NCBI GenBank assembly: GCA_031291325.1
Contig: JARLJG010000053.1
Span: 1-64,000, forward strand
DNA from: Burkholderiaceae bacterium
Lineage (GTDB): Bacteria > Pseudomonadota > Gammaproteobacteria > Burkholderiales > Burkholderiaceae_D
Reading direction: 5' to 3'
DNA: 64,000 bases
Part shown: positions 29,828 to 39,615 of the stretch, piece by piece
Position numbering within the stretch: the stretch's first letter is position 1
How the letters are laid out: the number at the start of each line of letters is the position of its first letter
Made by a program: the position numbers and the translations under genes
The notes under the pieces: model-generated
What the model was told of the DNA's origin: nothing
Database searches by the model: none
What the model saw: the letters and a program-made list of their open reading frames with translations, nothing else

Positions 29828-29862
29828 TGGCCCGTTTGACATTCTTCGATATAATCGGGCCA
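29828..29862. promoter_or_regulatory. Dyad spanning the promoter of the FtrA-like gene
   Basis: TGGCCCG (29828-29834) and CGGGCCA (29856-29862) are perfect inverted arms around a TATAAT at 29850-29855 and end in the start codon of the regulator. A role as autoregulatory operator in the divergent intergenic region is possible. Confidence 0.4.
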
Positions 29863-30842
29863 TGACACGCAAACCGCCCACATCCGCCGTGACGATTGCT
29901 ATCGTCGCATTCGACGGCATCAGTCCGTTTCATCTTTCGGTGCCATGCATGGTATTCGGCGAAAACCGCGAGGAATTGGGCCTGCCGCGCTTCCGCACGC
30001 TGGTGTGCGCGAGCGCATGCGGGCCGTTGCGCACATCGGTCGGCTTCGATATCGATGTCAAGCACGATTTGCGGGCGCTGGACGGCGCGCACATCGTGAT
30101 CGTTCCATCCTGGCACGACACCGACGTGCCGCCGCCGGCAGCGTTGTTGCACGCGTTGCGGCAAGCGCATCGGCGCGGCGCGCGCGTGGTCGGCCTTTGC
30201 CTGGGCGCATTCGTGCTGGCCGCAGCCGGCCTGCTGGATGGCAAAAGCGCCACCACGCATTGGCATTGGGCGCGCGCGTTTGCTGCGCGCTACCCGGCAG
30301 TGCGGCTCGATGCCGATGTCTTGTATGTCGACCAAGGCGACGTGCTGACTTCAGCCGGCACCGCCGCCAGCCTCGATTGCTGCCTGTACCTGTTGCGCCA
30401 ATTGTGCGGCGCCGAGCTGGCCAACCGCGTCGCGCGGCAGTTGGTGGTCGCGCCGCACCGCCAGGGCGGACAGGCGCAATTCGTCGAGCAGCCGCTGCCG
30501 GCATCGCGCCAGGACGACCGTCTGGCGCAAGTGTTCGAGTGGGTCGGCCAGCATTTAAAGGAAACGCATAGCGTCGATGCGCTGGCCGCGCGCGCGGCGA
30601 TGAGCCGGCGCACCTTCACCCGCCATTTTCGGCAAAGCACCGGCACCACGGTCGTGCAATGGTTGCTGCATCAACGGCTGGCGTTGGCGCAACGGCTGCT
30701 GGAATCGACGCGCAACAGCATCGACAAGATCGCGTCCGAGAGCGGCTTCGGTTCGGCGTTGTCGTTGCGCCAGCATTTTGCCGCCGCATTCGATACCACG
30801 CCTTCGGCGTATCGAAAACAGTTTCAGGGAAGCGGAGGATAA
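29862..30842 (+). CDS. GlxA-family AraC transcriptional regulator (FtrA-like)
   Basis: A 326-residue protein from the ATG at 29862. Residues 10-195 are a DJ-1/PfpI-like domain (VAFDGISPFHLSVPCMVFGE, GLCLGAFVLAAAGLLDGKSA with the nucleophile-elbow Cys, THWHWARAFAARYPAV). Residues 225-320 hold two AraC helix-turn-helix motifs (DALAARAAMSRRTFTRHFRQ, DKIASESGFGSALSLRQHFA). THWxWAxxFAxRYP and SAGTAASLD are GlxA/FtrA signatures. It likely controls the divergent hydrolase. A TATAAT 7 bp before the ATG would give a nearly leaderless message. Confidence 0.9.
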   Translation: MTRKPPTSAVTIAIVAFDGISPFHLSVPCMVFGENREELGLPRFRTLVCASACGPLRTSVGFDIDVKHDLRALDGAHIVIVPSWHDTDVPPPAALLHALRQAHRRGARVVGLCLGAFVLAAAGLLDGKSATTHWHWARAFAARYPAVRLDADVLYVDQGDVLTSAGTAASLDCCLYLLRQLCGAELANRVARQLVVAPHRQGGQAQFVEQPLPASRQDDRLAQVFEWVGQHLKETHSVDALAARAAMSRRTFTRHFRQSTGTTVVQWLLHQRLALAQRLLESTRNSIDKIASESGFGSALSLRQHFAAAFDTTPSAYRKQFQGSGG

Positions 30843-30908
30843 GGATAGCTGCGATAATAGCGGCTCGCCGTCCAGCCGCAGCAGTATTTGTCACTGCGAT
30901 AGCTTTTT

Positions 30909-31028
30909 GGGTACCTCTAAAAATTGTCAAAAGTGCTCAAGGTCGAGTCGAGGAGCGGACATGTGCGCAGGTACATCGAGCACCGCAGACTCGAGATTGG
31001 GCGCTTTTGGCAATTTTTAGAGGTGCCC
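30909..31028. repeat. Palindromic element family R2, copy A
   Basis: A 120 bp near-perfect palindrome with termini GGGTACCTCTAAAAATTG and CAATTTTTAGAGGTGCCC. Arms of about 41 bp pair with a few mismatches, mostly G-U compatible. The core contains GAGCGGACATGT and GTACATCGAGCACCGCAGAC, an inner hairpin. It ends 23 bp before rarD. Copy B is at 45130-45262. Confidence 0.8.
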
Positions 31029-31051
31029 TTTACTCTTTCGAAAATCCCATT

Positions 31052-31930
31052 ATGCAAACTGGCATGCTTTACGCCGCCTCGGCCTACATTCTATGGGGCC
31101 TGTTCCCTCTGTATTTCAAAGCCCTGCAAGGCGTGCCGCCGCTTGAGATCCTGTTTCACCGCATCGTCTGGGCCTTGGTCTTCCTGCTGGTGGTGCTGAC
31201 TTCGCGCCAGCAGTGGGCGTGGGTCGGCAAGCTGTGGCGCCAACCCAAGGTGCTGGCCGGCTTCGCCGCCAGTGCGCTGCTGCTGTCGGCCAACTGGTTC
31301 ATTTATATCTGGTCGGTCAACAGCGGCCATGTGGTCGATGCCAGCCTCGGCTATTTCATTACGCCGCTGGTCAACGTGCTGCTCGGCTTCCTGATTTTGC
31401 ATGAACGCCTGCGACCGGTACAATGGTTGGCGATTGCGTTGGCGGCCATCGGCGTGACCTGGCTGACCTGGCAAGCCGGCCATCTGCCGTGGATCGGCCT
31501 GGTGCTGGCGTTTACCTTCGGCGCCTACGGCCTGCTGCGCAAGACCGCCGCGCTGGGCGCGCTGGAGGGCTTGTCGCTGGAAACGATTTTGCTGTTTCCG
31601 ATTGCCTTCTGTTATCTGGCGATACTGGCATGGAATGGCCAAAACACCTTCATGCAAGCATCGCTTTCGTCGAAACTGTTGCTCGCAGCCGCCGGCCCGA
31701 TCACGGCGGTGCCGCTGTTGATGTTCGCCGCCGGCGCGCGCCGCATCAAGATGTCGACCCTCGGCTTGCTGCAATACATTGCGCCGTCCTTGCAATTGCT
31801 GCTCGGCGTCTGGCTGTATGGCGAACCGTTCGGCGGCGAACGGCTGGCCGGATTCGCCGTCATCTGGTCGGCGCTGGCCGTGTATTCGCTGGAAGGTTTG
31901 TGGCGCGCGTGGTCGGCCCGCACAGCTTAA
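31052..31930 (+). CDS. rarD: EamA-family permease RarD
   Basis: A 292-residue membrane protein from the ATG at 31052, with ten hydrophobic segments in two EamA repeats. It opens GMLYAASAYILWGLFPLYFK; LLLSANWFIYIWSVNSGHVV and DASLGYFITPLVNVLLGFL are RarD hallmarks. The family belongs to the drug/metabolite transporters and is linked to chloramphenicol sensitivity, but the substrate is not established. Its leader carries the R2 palindrome, which would fold into a long hairpin in the 5' UTR if transcription starts upstream. Confidence 0.93.
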   Translation: MQTGMLYAASAYILWGLFPLYFKALQGVPPLEILFHRIVWALVFLLVVLTSRQQWAWVGKLWRQPKVLAGFAASALLLSANWFIYIWSVNSGHVVDASLGYFITPLVNVLLGFLILHERLRPVQWLAIALAAIGVTWLTWQAGHLPWIGLVLAFTFGAYGLLRKTAALGALEGLSLETILLFPIAFCYLAILAWNGQNTFMQASLSSKLLLAAAGPITAVPLLMFAAGARRIKMSTLGLLQYIAPSLQLLLGVWLYGEPFGGERLAGFAVIWSALAVYSLEGLWRAWSARTA

Positions 31931-32013
31931 AATCGGTCTGGCGCGCAAATCTGTCGTATCCTATCGGCTACGCATTTTCCACCCAATTTCATTAGATAAT
32001 CGTCAGATAAAAC

Positions 32014-33681
<1,668 letters not shown>

Positions 33682-33695
33682 TCGCGCGCCATTCG

Positions 33696-34511
33696 ATGCA
33701 AACTGTCAAACGCCTTTATGCATTGCTGTTGACAGTCGCCATGCTGGCGGCCTTCGGCGCGCGCGCGGCGGAGCCGGCGCTGGAACTCAATCTCGGCCCG
33801 GTGCCGCAGCGTCTTGCGCGCCAGGACTTGCTGGCCAACCCGGCGCTGCGCACCGTCGACGTGCCTGCCGATGTCGCCTACCATCGCAGCATGCAATACC
33901 GCGCGTTGCCACTGACCGTGCTGCTGCGCGATGTGCCGCCGGACGCCAGCGTGCAATTCACGGCGACCGACGGTTTTGTCGCCAACATCCCGGTCAAGAC
34001 GCTGCTGGGTGCCGGTCAAGCCTGGTTGGCGATCGAAACGCAAGATGCCGCATGGCCCCCGCTCAAAGCGGGTGGGCCGAGCGCCGGTCCGTTTTATCTG
34101 GTGTGGTTGACGCCGGAAAAAGGCGCGGTGTCGCCGGAGCAATGGCCGTATCAAATCGGCAAAATTTCGCTGGCGGCGGCGCTGGCGACACGCTACCCGC
34201 AGATATTGCCGAAAACGTCGGCGCAAACGGATGCAGTGCAGCGCGGTCTGCATGTGTATATGGTCGACTGCGCGAGCTGCCATCCAATCAACGGCGGCGG
34301 CGATGCGGCGGTTGGCCCGGATTTGAACAAGCCGCACAACCCGACCGAGTATTTCCAGGAAGCGTTTCTGCGCAAACTGATACGCGACCCGGCAGCAGTG
34401 CGCACCTGGGACAAGAGGATCATGCCCGGCTTTTCTACTGACGCCTTGAGCAATGCGCAACTAGACGATTTGCTCGCCTACCTGCGGCAAATGGCGCGCC
34501 AGCGGCAATAA
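33696..34511 (+). CDS. Periplasmic c-type cytochrome with N-terminal extra domain
   Basis: A 271-residue protein with a signal peptide (LLLTVAMLAAFGARA). Residues 25-165 form a beta-rich domain (VPQRLARQDLLANPALRTVD, YRALPLTVLL, FYLVWLTPE) reminiscent of molybdopterin-oxidoreductase-associated domains. The C-terminal part has the haem site CASCHPINGGGD and a late Met in KRIMPGFSTDAL, as in class I cytochrome c. It probably carries electrons in the periplasm. The stop codon overlaps the ATG of the GspF-like gene (TAATG), implying coupling, which is odd for these functions. Confidence 0.85.
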   Translation: MQTVKRLYALLLTVAMLAAFGARAAEPALELNLGPVPQRLARQDLLANPALRTVDVPADVAYHRSMQYRALPLTVLLRDVPPDASVQFTATDGFVANIPVKTLLGAGQAWLAIETQDAAWPPLKAGGPSAGPFYLVWLTPEKGAVSPEQWPYQIGKISLAAALATRYPQILPKTSAQTDAVQRGLHVYMVDCASCHPINGGGDAAVGPDLNKPHNPTEYFQEAFLRKLIRDPAAVRTWDKRIMPGFSTDALSNAQLDDLLAYLRQMARQRQ

Positions 34512-35527
34512 TGGTGACCAGCCCGCGTCCGCAGCGCGCCACGCTCTCGCCGCTGAGTTGGCAAGTGCGTGCCGATTTGTTCGCGCAATTGGCTGCGATG
34601 GAAAAATCCGGCCTGCCGACCATCCAGGCCTTCGGTCATTTGCGCCTGCCGCCGCAATCGCAACCGCGCGTGGCCGCTGCGCGCAAGCTGCTGGCGCGCG
34701 GCACGACCATCGCCGACGCCGGACGCAGCAGCGGCTTGTTTACCGAACTGGAAGCCAACCTGATCGATGCCGCCGCCAGCGCCGGCAGCCCGGCGCCCAC
34801 TTATCGGCGGCTGGCCGACTATTACACGCAACGCGCGATGCAGGCCAGGGCCGTGCGCTCGCGCCTGCCGCTGCCCGGTTTCCTGCTGCTGGCCGGCTTG
34901 TTTTTGCAACCCTTGCCGGCCTTGGTGAGCGGCAGTTTGAGCGGCGGCCGCTACCTGCTGCATTGCCTCAGTCCGTTGGTCGCCATCGCGGCGCTGGCAT
35001 ACCTCGGCAGCATGCTGTTCAAGCAGCAGGAAGGCGCGCCGAGCCCGCTTCGCAGCGCAATCGAAGTAGTTGCGCTGCACACACCCTTGTTCGGCAGCAT
35101 GCTGGTGCGCAGCAATATCCGGGATTTCTTTGAAAGCCTGGCGCTGATGGTGGAGGCCGGCATGCCGATTCTGCAAGCCGTGCCGAAAGCCCTGGAAACG
35201 ATTCGCCTGGGCACGGTCAAAGCTGCGTTCGGCAAGATTCTACCGAAGCTCACGCGCGGCAGCACATTGGCGCAGTCGCTGGCGCAGATACCCTATCTCG
35301 ACAACGGCCAGGCGCTGGCCTTGATCGGCACCGGCGAGGCCAGCGGCACGCTGCCGGAAATGCTGTTTCGTTTTGCAGCAATGGAAACCGAATCGATCAA
35401 TGCATTCAATCGGCAAGTGGCCGACTGGTTGCCGCGCATCGTTTATGCTGCGGTCGCCTGCTGGGTTGCGTACGGACTCTTGAGCGGCCCGGGAATCGGC
35501 ACCCAGATGCCGGAGGAATTGCGTTAG
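34511..35527 (+). CDS. Orphan type II secretion system F / PilC-like protein
   Basis: A 338-residue protein with two GspF domains: LSWQVRADLFAQLAAMEKSG, and after two central TM segments IRDFFESLALMVEAGMPILQ with GTGEASGTLPEMLFRFAAME. A C-terminal TM segment closes the chain. GspF/PilC proteins are inner-membrane platforms for pseudopilus or pilus assembly ATPases. No GspE, pseudopilin or secretin is in the neighbourhood. The protein is shorter and more divergent than PilC (about 400). It overlaps the cytochrome c gene by one base. The function is uncertain. Confidence 0.82.
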   Translation: MVTSPRPQRATLSPLSWQVRADLFAQLAAMEKSGLPTIQAFGHLRLPPQSQPRVAAARKLLARGTTIADAGRSSGLFTELEANLIDAAASAGSPAPTYRRLADYYTQRAMQARAVRSRLPLPGFLLLAGLFLQPLPALVSGSLSGGRYLLHCLSPLVAIAALAYLGSMLFKQQEGAPSPLRSAIEVVALHTPLFGSMLVRSNIRDFFESLALMVEAGMPILQAVPKALETIRLGTVKAAFGKILPKLTRGSTLAQSLAQIPYLDNGQALALIGTGEASGTLPEMLFRFAAMETESINAFNRQVADWLPRIVYAAVACWVAYGLLSGPGIGTQMPEELR

Positions 35528-35540
35528 GGCAACCCCGCCG

Positions 35541-35975
35541 CTACGAATCGCGCGCCTGAAAAACGAAATCCGTGAGCCACACCGCCTGCACGAAGTTCGT
35601 GTGCATTGCGTTGTTGCTGGCTTCGGTCAACGCTTCCTGCAAGGATTGCAGCCCATTCGGCGACCTGAGCGTCTTCATGTCGGTGCCGGCCAATACCTTT
35701 CTGAAGATGACGTTAAGGACGTCCTTATTGCTGGTGGGCCAACGGGAGTCGCTACTGCTGGTCTGCACGGCCAGCGTGGTGGCGATGGAAAAATTCTGTG
35801 TTTCGATCTGGTAAGGGCCGAATTTCGTATACGAAATTTGCGGTCGCGCCGGTTCCACGGTCCTGGTCTGGCTCCAGGTAAATACGAATATGGCGACCAG
35901 GCTAAGCACCACCACCGCCGCGATATAGGCGACGAAATTATCCTGAGAACTTGCTTTCGATATGGCACTGCTCAC
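35541..35975 (-). CDS. Single-pass membrane protein of unknown function
   Basis: A 144-residue protein with a GTG start at 35975, preceded by a run of G that can serve as ribosome-binding site. One TM helix (about 17-36) is followed by a soluble domain with FGPYQIETQNFSIATTLAVQ and LRSPNGLQSLQEALTEASNN. The short N-terminus, one TM and an outward soluble domain recall FliL-like topology, but I see no sequence match I trust. Transcribed after the MAPEG gene with 24 bp between. Confidence 0.6.
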   Translation of the reverse strand: MSSAISKASSQDNFVAYIAAVVVLSLVAIFVFTWSQTRTVEPARPQISYTKFGPYQIETQNFSIATTLAVQTSSSDSRWPTSNKDVLNVIFRKVLAGTDMKTLRSPNGLQSLQEALTEASNNAMHTNFVQAVWLTDFVFQARDS

Positions 35976-35999
35976 CGGACATGCCCCCCTTGCTTGTGA

Positions 36000-36395
36000 T
36001 TACGACCAATGCAGAAATATCCCGACTGCGGTTCCGATCATCAACGCCACCGAACCAAAAGCGGTAATCCCAAAACCCAGGCTGCGCTTTTCCGGCGCCT
36101 GGTAATACCCGATTGCATACACGATGCGCCCGACCACCCAAATCAAGCCACCCGCCGCCGCCCATACATCGCCAAGATAGGCAGCGCACATCCACAACGC
36201 GGGGAAGAACACGACCATCTGCTCGACCGTATTGGCCTGCACCCGCAATGCGCTTTGGAATTCCAGCGGGCCGTCGACAGATGGCGCGGCGACCTTGTAT
36301 TTACCCCGCGCGTGACCGGCGTTGGCCAGCATCCAGATGTACACAACCAATGCCGCCAAGCTCACCAAAGCCGTCCAGTGCATCCCCATCGTCAT
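36000..36395 (-). CDS. MAPEG family membrane protein
   Basis: A 131-residue protein with four TM helices. ALRVQANTVEQMVVFFPALW is the MAPEG motif (R-x-x-x-N-x-x-E), and VVGRIVYAIGYYQAPEKRSL is the later block R-x-x-x-x-x-x-Y. MAPEG proteins include glutathione transferases and leukotriene synthases; the bacterial substrate is unknown. No glutathione-related gene is near. Confidence 0.9.
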   Translation of the reverse strand: MTMGMHWTALVSLAALVVYIWMLANAGHARGKYKVAAPSVDGPLEFQSALRVQANTVEQMVVFFPALWMCAAYLGDVWAAAGGLIWVVGRIVYAIGYYQAPEKRSLGFGITAFGSVALMIGTAVGIFLHWS

Positions 36396-36486
36396 CCCCT
36401 ATTGTTTTAAATTTAACATATGTTACATAGCATACTTCGTGCATGATACTGCAGTATGACAAGCACTGCAGCGTCACGCGCTTGCG

Positions 36487-37506
36487 CTAGCCGCCATGCG
36501 ACGCGAAAAAATCTGCGAACAGACGCAACACGATATCAATCTGTTCGGTCGACACATCCAGATGCGTGACCAGCCTGGTTTTCGCCGCGATCGACACCAG
36601 CACGCCATGTGCAGCGAGGTGCGCCTGCAGGGCCGCGCAGCGTTCCAATGGCACATGCACATAGACGATATTGGTTTGCACCGGTTCGACGCGCAACTCG
36701 CCGATTGCTGCCAAGCCCTCGGCCAGCACGGCGGCGTGGCGATGGTCGTCGGCCAGCCGCGCGACATGATGCTCCAGCGCGTAGATGCCGGCAGCCGCCA
36801 GCACGCCCGCCTGGCGCATGCCGCCGCCCAGCATCTTGCGCCAGCGGGTGGCGCTCTGAATCAGTTCGCGCTGGCCGCACAGGACCGAACCGACTGGCGC
36901 ACCCAGCCCTTTCGACAGGCAAACCGAAACCGAATCGAAGCCGGCACACACGTCAGCCGCCGTCACGCCCAGCTTGACGGCGGCATTGAACAAGCGCGCG
37001 CCATCCAGATGCAAGGCGAGGCCGCGCCGTCGCGCCAGCGCCACCACTTCGGCCACATACGCCGGCGGCAATACCTTGCCGCCGATGGTATTTTCCAGCG
37101 CGATCAAGCGCGTGCGGGCGTAATGCACGTCGTTCGGCTTGATTGCCGCTTCGATGTCGGCCAGCGCAATGCTGCCATCGGCTTGATTGGCCAGCGGTTG
37201 CGGCTGAATACTGCCGAGCACCGCCGCGCCGCCGCCTTCGTAACGATAGGTATGCGCTTCCTGGCCGACGATATATTCGTCGCCGCGCTGGCAATGCGCC
37301 ATCAACGCAGCCAGATTGCTTTGCGTGCCGCTGGGGAAAAACAGGCCGGCCTCGAATCCGAGCCGTTCCGCCAAACCGGCCTGCAAGCGATTGACGCTTG
37401 GATCGTCGCCGTACACATCGTCGCCGACCGCCGCGTCGCACATGGCCGCGCGCATCGCCGCGCCGGGACGGGTTACCGTGTCGCTGCGTAAATCGATCGT
37501 TTGCAT
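36487..37506 (-). CDS. ltaE: Low-specificity L-threonine aldolase
   Basis: A 339-residue PLP enzyme from the ATG at 37506 (MQTIDLRSDTVTRPGAAMRA). The Schiff-base Lys is in SVCLSKGLGAPVGSVLCG near residue 200; DDVYGDDPSVNRLQ, IVGQEAHTYRYEGGG and LHLDGARLFNAAV are further family blocks. It cleaves threonine or allo-threonine to glycine and acetaldehyde. A small palindrome ATACTGCAGTAT (36444-36455) follows downstream. Confidence 0.94.
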   Translation of the reverse strand: MQTIDLRSDTVTRPGAAMRAAMCDAAVGDDVYGDDPSVNRLQAGLAERLGFEAGLFFPSGTQSNLAALMAHCQRGDEYIVGQEAHTYRYEGGGAAVLGSIQPQPLANQADGSIALADIEAAIKPNDVHYARTRLIALENTIGGKVLPPAYVAEVVALARRRGLALHLDGARLFNAAVKLGVTAADVCAGFDSVSVCLSKGLGAPVGSVLCGQRELIQSATRWRKMLGGGMRQAGVLAAAGIYALEHHVARLADDHRHAAVLAEGLAAIGELRVEPVQTNIVYVHVPLERCAALQAHLAAHGVLVSIAAKTRLVTHLDVSTEQIDIVLRLFADFFASHGG

Positions 37507-37525
37507 GAGCGCTCGCTCCAAGGAT

Positions 37526-37981
37526 TCAAGGATTGTTCTTTACGACCGTATTGAAAAAATCGTAGATGCCGTTCTCGCCCATGCTGCGCGCATCGGCCAA
37601 TTCGCCACCCTTGGTCGAATACAGGACTTTGTTCTCGGCGGTCAGCAATACTGCCGCCGGAATGCCCTTCTTGATCGGATTGCCATAGGCGTTAGCAAGA
37701 TCGAGGTTCTTGTCGAAATTGCCGACATCGACTTTCACGACGACGAATTTGCCATCGATCAAAGCCTGGCTTTTGCCGTGCAGCGCCTTGTCCAATTCGC
37801 GGCAATCCTTGCACCAGTTCGCACCGAATACCAGCAGCACTTGCTTGCTATCGTGGCGCGCGGTGCTCAGCGCCTGGTTGATGCCAGCCTTGGCATCGGC
37901 GGCTTCGTCATAGGGCAGTGTTTCCGCAAAGACCGCGAGCGCGATCGATAAACCTGCCACCAATGAGAAGAACTTTTTCAT
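37526..37981 (-). CDS. Secreted thioredoxin-fold protein (WCKDC)
   Basis: A 151-residue protein with a signal peptide (FFSLVAGLSIALAVFA). The redox site LLVFGANWCKDCRELDKALH is a CxxC of WCKDC type; cis-Pro is in KKGIPAAVLL. It is likely a periplasmic oxidoreductase of the thioredoxin_7/DsbD-gamma-like kind; the partner is unknown. It lies upstream of ltaE by 19 bp on the same strand and may share its transcript. The R3 palindrome begins 42 bp upstream of its start codon. Confidence 0.88.
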   Translation of the reverse strand: MKKFFSLVAGLSIALAVFAETLPYDEAADAKAGINQALSTARHDSKQVLLVFGANWCKDCRELDKALHGKSQALIDGKFVVVKVDVGNFDKNLDLANAYGNPIKKGIPAAVLLTAENKVLYSTKGGELADARSMGENGIYDFFNTVVKNNP

Positions 37982-38022
37982 TTTGCAACCCTCTAAAGAT
38001 TTGATGTTAGTCTGCGACTTCG

Positions 38023-38186
38023 CTAGTGTAGTGCTTCGTAATTGGTGGAGCAAAAGAAGCGGTGTATTTTTGCGTCAGGCTAGGCGCAAACCGGAGCGAT
38101 AGTGAGCTATCGCGAGGATTTGCAACGACGCATGGCGCGAAAAGGCACGCTTATTTTGTTTCATCAATTGCGAAGCACTACACTAG
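38023..38186. repeat. MITE-like palindromic element R3
   Basis: A 164 bp element with terminal inverted repeats CTAGTGTAGTGCTTCGTAAT and ATTGCGAAGCACTACACTAG (21 of 22 positions match over the full TIR). The interior contains GGAGCGATAGTGAGCTATCG and GCAACGACGC, a nested hairpin. It separates the thioredoxin gene (minus) from phyH (plus). An apparent N-terminal extension of phyH runs into it and should not be annotated. Confidence 0.82.
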
Positions 38187-38257
38187 TATCGTGGAAAATG
38201 CCGATTCTTGCTGGCGATCAATGCGCCAAATTGCGCGCACCTTTAAAATTTGCAAAA

Positions 38258-39013
38258 ATGAATTTAACTGAAAACCAACTTTCCGAATTCAACGACAACG
38301 GTTATCTGATCGTCAGGCAACTGGTGCCTTCGACGCGCTGCGAGCAAATGCTGGCAGTCGCCAAACAGCAGCTGGCAACGCCGACCCAGCCGCTGGAGTA
38401 TGAAGCCGATCTCGGCTACCCTGGCGCGCCGTCGTCGAAGCAAGCGCCGGGCGGCGGCACCATCCGCCGCCTGCGCGATGCTTATCACCGCGACGCCAGT
38501 TTTCGCGCCTGGGCCGAAGACCCGGCGCAAGTGGCGAAACTGGAACAATTGCTGGGCGAAAAAGTCGCGTTGACGCTCGCGCACCACAATTGCATCATGA
38601 CCAAACACCCCGCCTTCGGCACCGCCACCGGCTGGCACCGCGACATTCGCTACTGGCGGTTCGCCCGCCCGGATCTGGTCTGCGTATGGCTGGCGCTGGC
38701 GCCGGAAACGGCAGCCAATGGCGGCTTGCAATTCATACCCGGCTCGCACCGGGTCAATATCCGCGCCGAACAATTGGACGAACTGGATTTCCTGCGGCCC
38801 GACGCGGCGGAAAATCAAGCCTTGTTTGCACAAGGGCGCCAAGCCGAACTGGAGCAAGGCGATGTGGTGTTCTTCCACAGCCGCCTGTTTCATGCGGCTG
38901 GGCGCAATACGACCGATGTCGTCAAGACCTCGGTGGTGTTCGCCTATCGCGGAATCGGCAACGAAGCAATCGCCGGCAGCCGCTCGGCGGCGGCCGGCCA
39001 TGTCGCGTTGTAA
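38258..39013 (+). CDS. Phytanoyl-CoA dioxygenase (PhyH) family protein
   Basis: A 251-residue protein from the ATG at 38258 (MNLTENQLSEFNDNGYLIVR). The Fe(II) facial triad is His and Asp in ATGWHRDIRYWRF and His in FFHSRLFHAAGRN; the 2-oxoglutarate Arg is probably in VFAYRG. Such enzymes hydroxylate diverse substrates; no pathway neighbour gives the target. Earlier in-frame starts lie inside the R3 repeat and are rejected. Confidence 0.9.
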   Translation: MNLTENQLSEFNDNGYLIVRQLVPSTRCEQMLAVAKQQLATPTQPLEYEADLGYPGAPSSKQAPGGGTIRRLRDAYHRDASFRAWAEDPAQVAKLEQLLGEKVALTLAHHNCIMTKHPAFGTATGWHRDIRYWRFARPDLVCVWLALAPETAANGGLQFIPGSHRVNIRAEQLDELDFLRPDAAENQALFAQGRQAELEQGDVVFFHSRLFHAAGRNTTDVVKTSVVFAYRGIGNEAIAGSRSAAAGHVAL

Positions 39014-39036
39014 GGGCAACGCGAACTTTTACTCGC

Positions 39037-39534
39037 TTATTTCAGCGTGACAAGCACCGCATGGCGCGCGACGTTGGTTACGTATTTCGTGTGAATCTTT
39101 TTCGCCGAAACGCCGAGTTTGACCAACTCGCTCTTGACCGCTGCGGCGCGGCTTATGGCGATTTTCTTCGCGCTCTTCCCGGCATCTTTCTTGTCGCAAT
39201 AACCGACGATCTGGATCGAGCGAGCATGCGTCGCGCTGTCGGTCAAGCTGGCAATGACGGCCAGTGCGTCCTTGGACAATTCGGTTTCTTCCGGGCCGAA
39301 TTCGGCAACCGTGCCGTCAGCTGCGATGACGGCTCTGGCCGCCGGTGCTTTCGGCGCCGACACCGGCGCGGCGGCAACGGCGGCGGACGGACGACTGGCG
39401 CCAGCCTGACCCGGCGTGTTCGTATTGCTTGCGTTGCTGCTAGGGGTATTGGCAACGGTCCCCGACGTTTCGGCGCAACCCGCCAAAGCGATGAATGCAG
39501 CGGCGGCGATCAGATTGTTGGTTGTTAAGCGCAT
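39037..39534 (-). CDS. OmpA-like lipoprotein, divergent
   Basis: A 165-residue protein from the ATG at 39534; another ATG at 39549 is possible. The lipobox is FIALAGC, then a low-complexity Ser/Ala/Pro/Asn linker to about residue 75, then a C-terminal OmpA-like domain (IQIVGYCDKKDAGKSAKKIA, SRAAAVKSELVKLGV). The domain keeps the R-A-x-x-V-x-x-x-L block but its T-D-x-x-G region is altered, so peptidoglycan binding may differ. It follows pal by 81 bp on the same strand and probably arose from a pal-type gene. Confidence 0.78.
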   Translation of the reverse strand: MRLTTNNLIAAAAFIALAGCAETSGTVANTPSSNASNTNTPGQAGASRPSAAVAAAPVSAPKAPAARAVIAADGTVAEFGPEETELSKDALAVIASLTDSATHARSIQIVGYCDKKDAGKSAKKIAISRAAAVKSELVKLGVSAKKIHTKYVTNVARHAVLVTLK

Positions 39535-39615
39535 GGGATTTCGATTCATAAGTTGAAAGTGACGGCAAATTGGAAGCCTGCTGCGCAGGCTTCCTTTCGA
39601 GTCTTGGAAGAACGA

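Noticed and set aside
38102..38257. N-terminal extension of the PhyH protein
   Set aside because: It is encoded by the right half of the R3 palindromic element; the family's natural start is the ATG at 38258.
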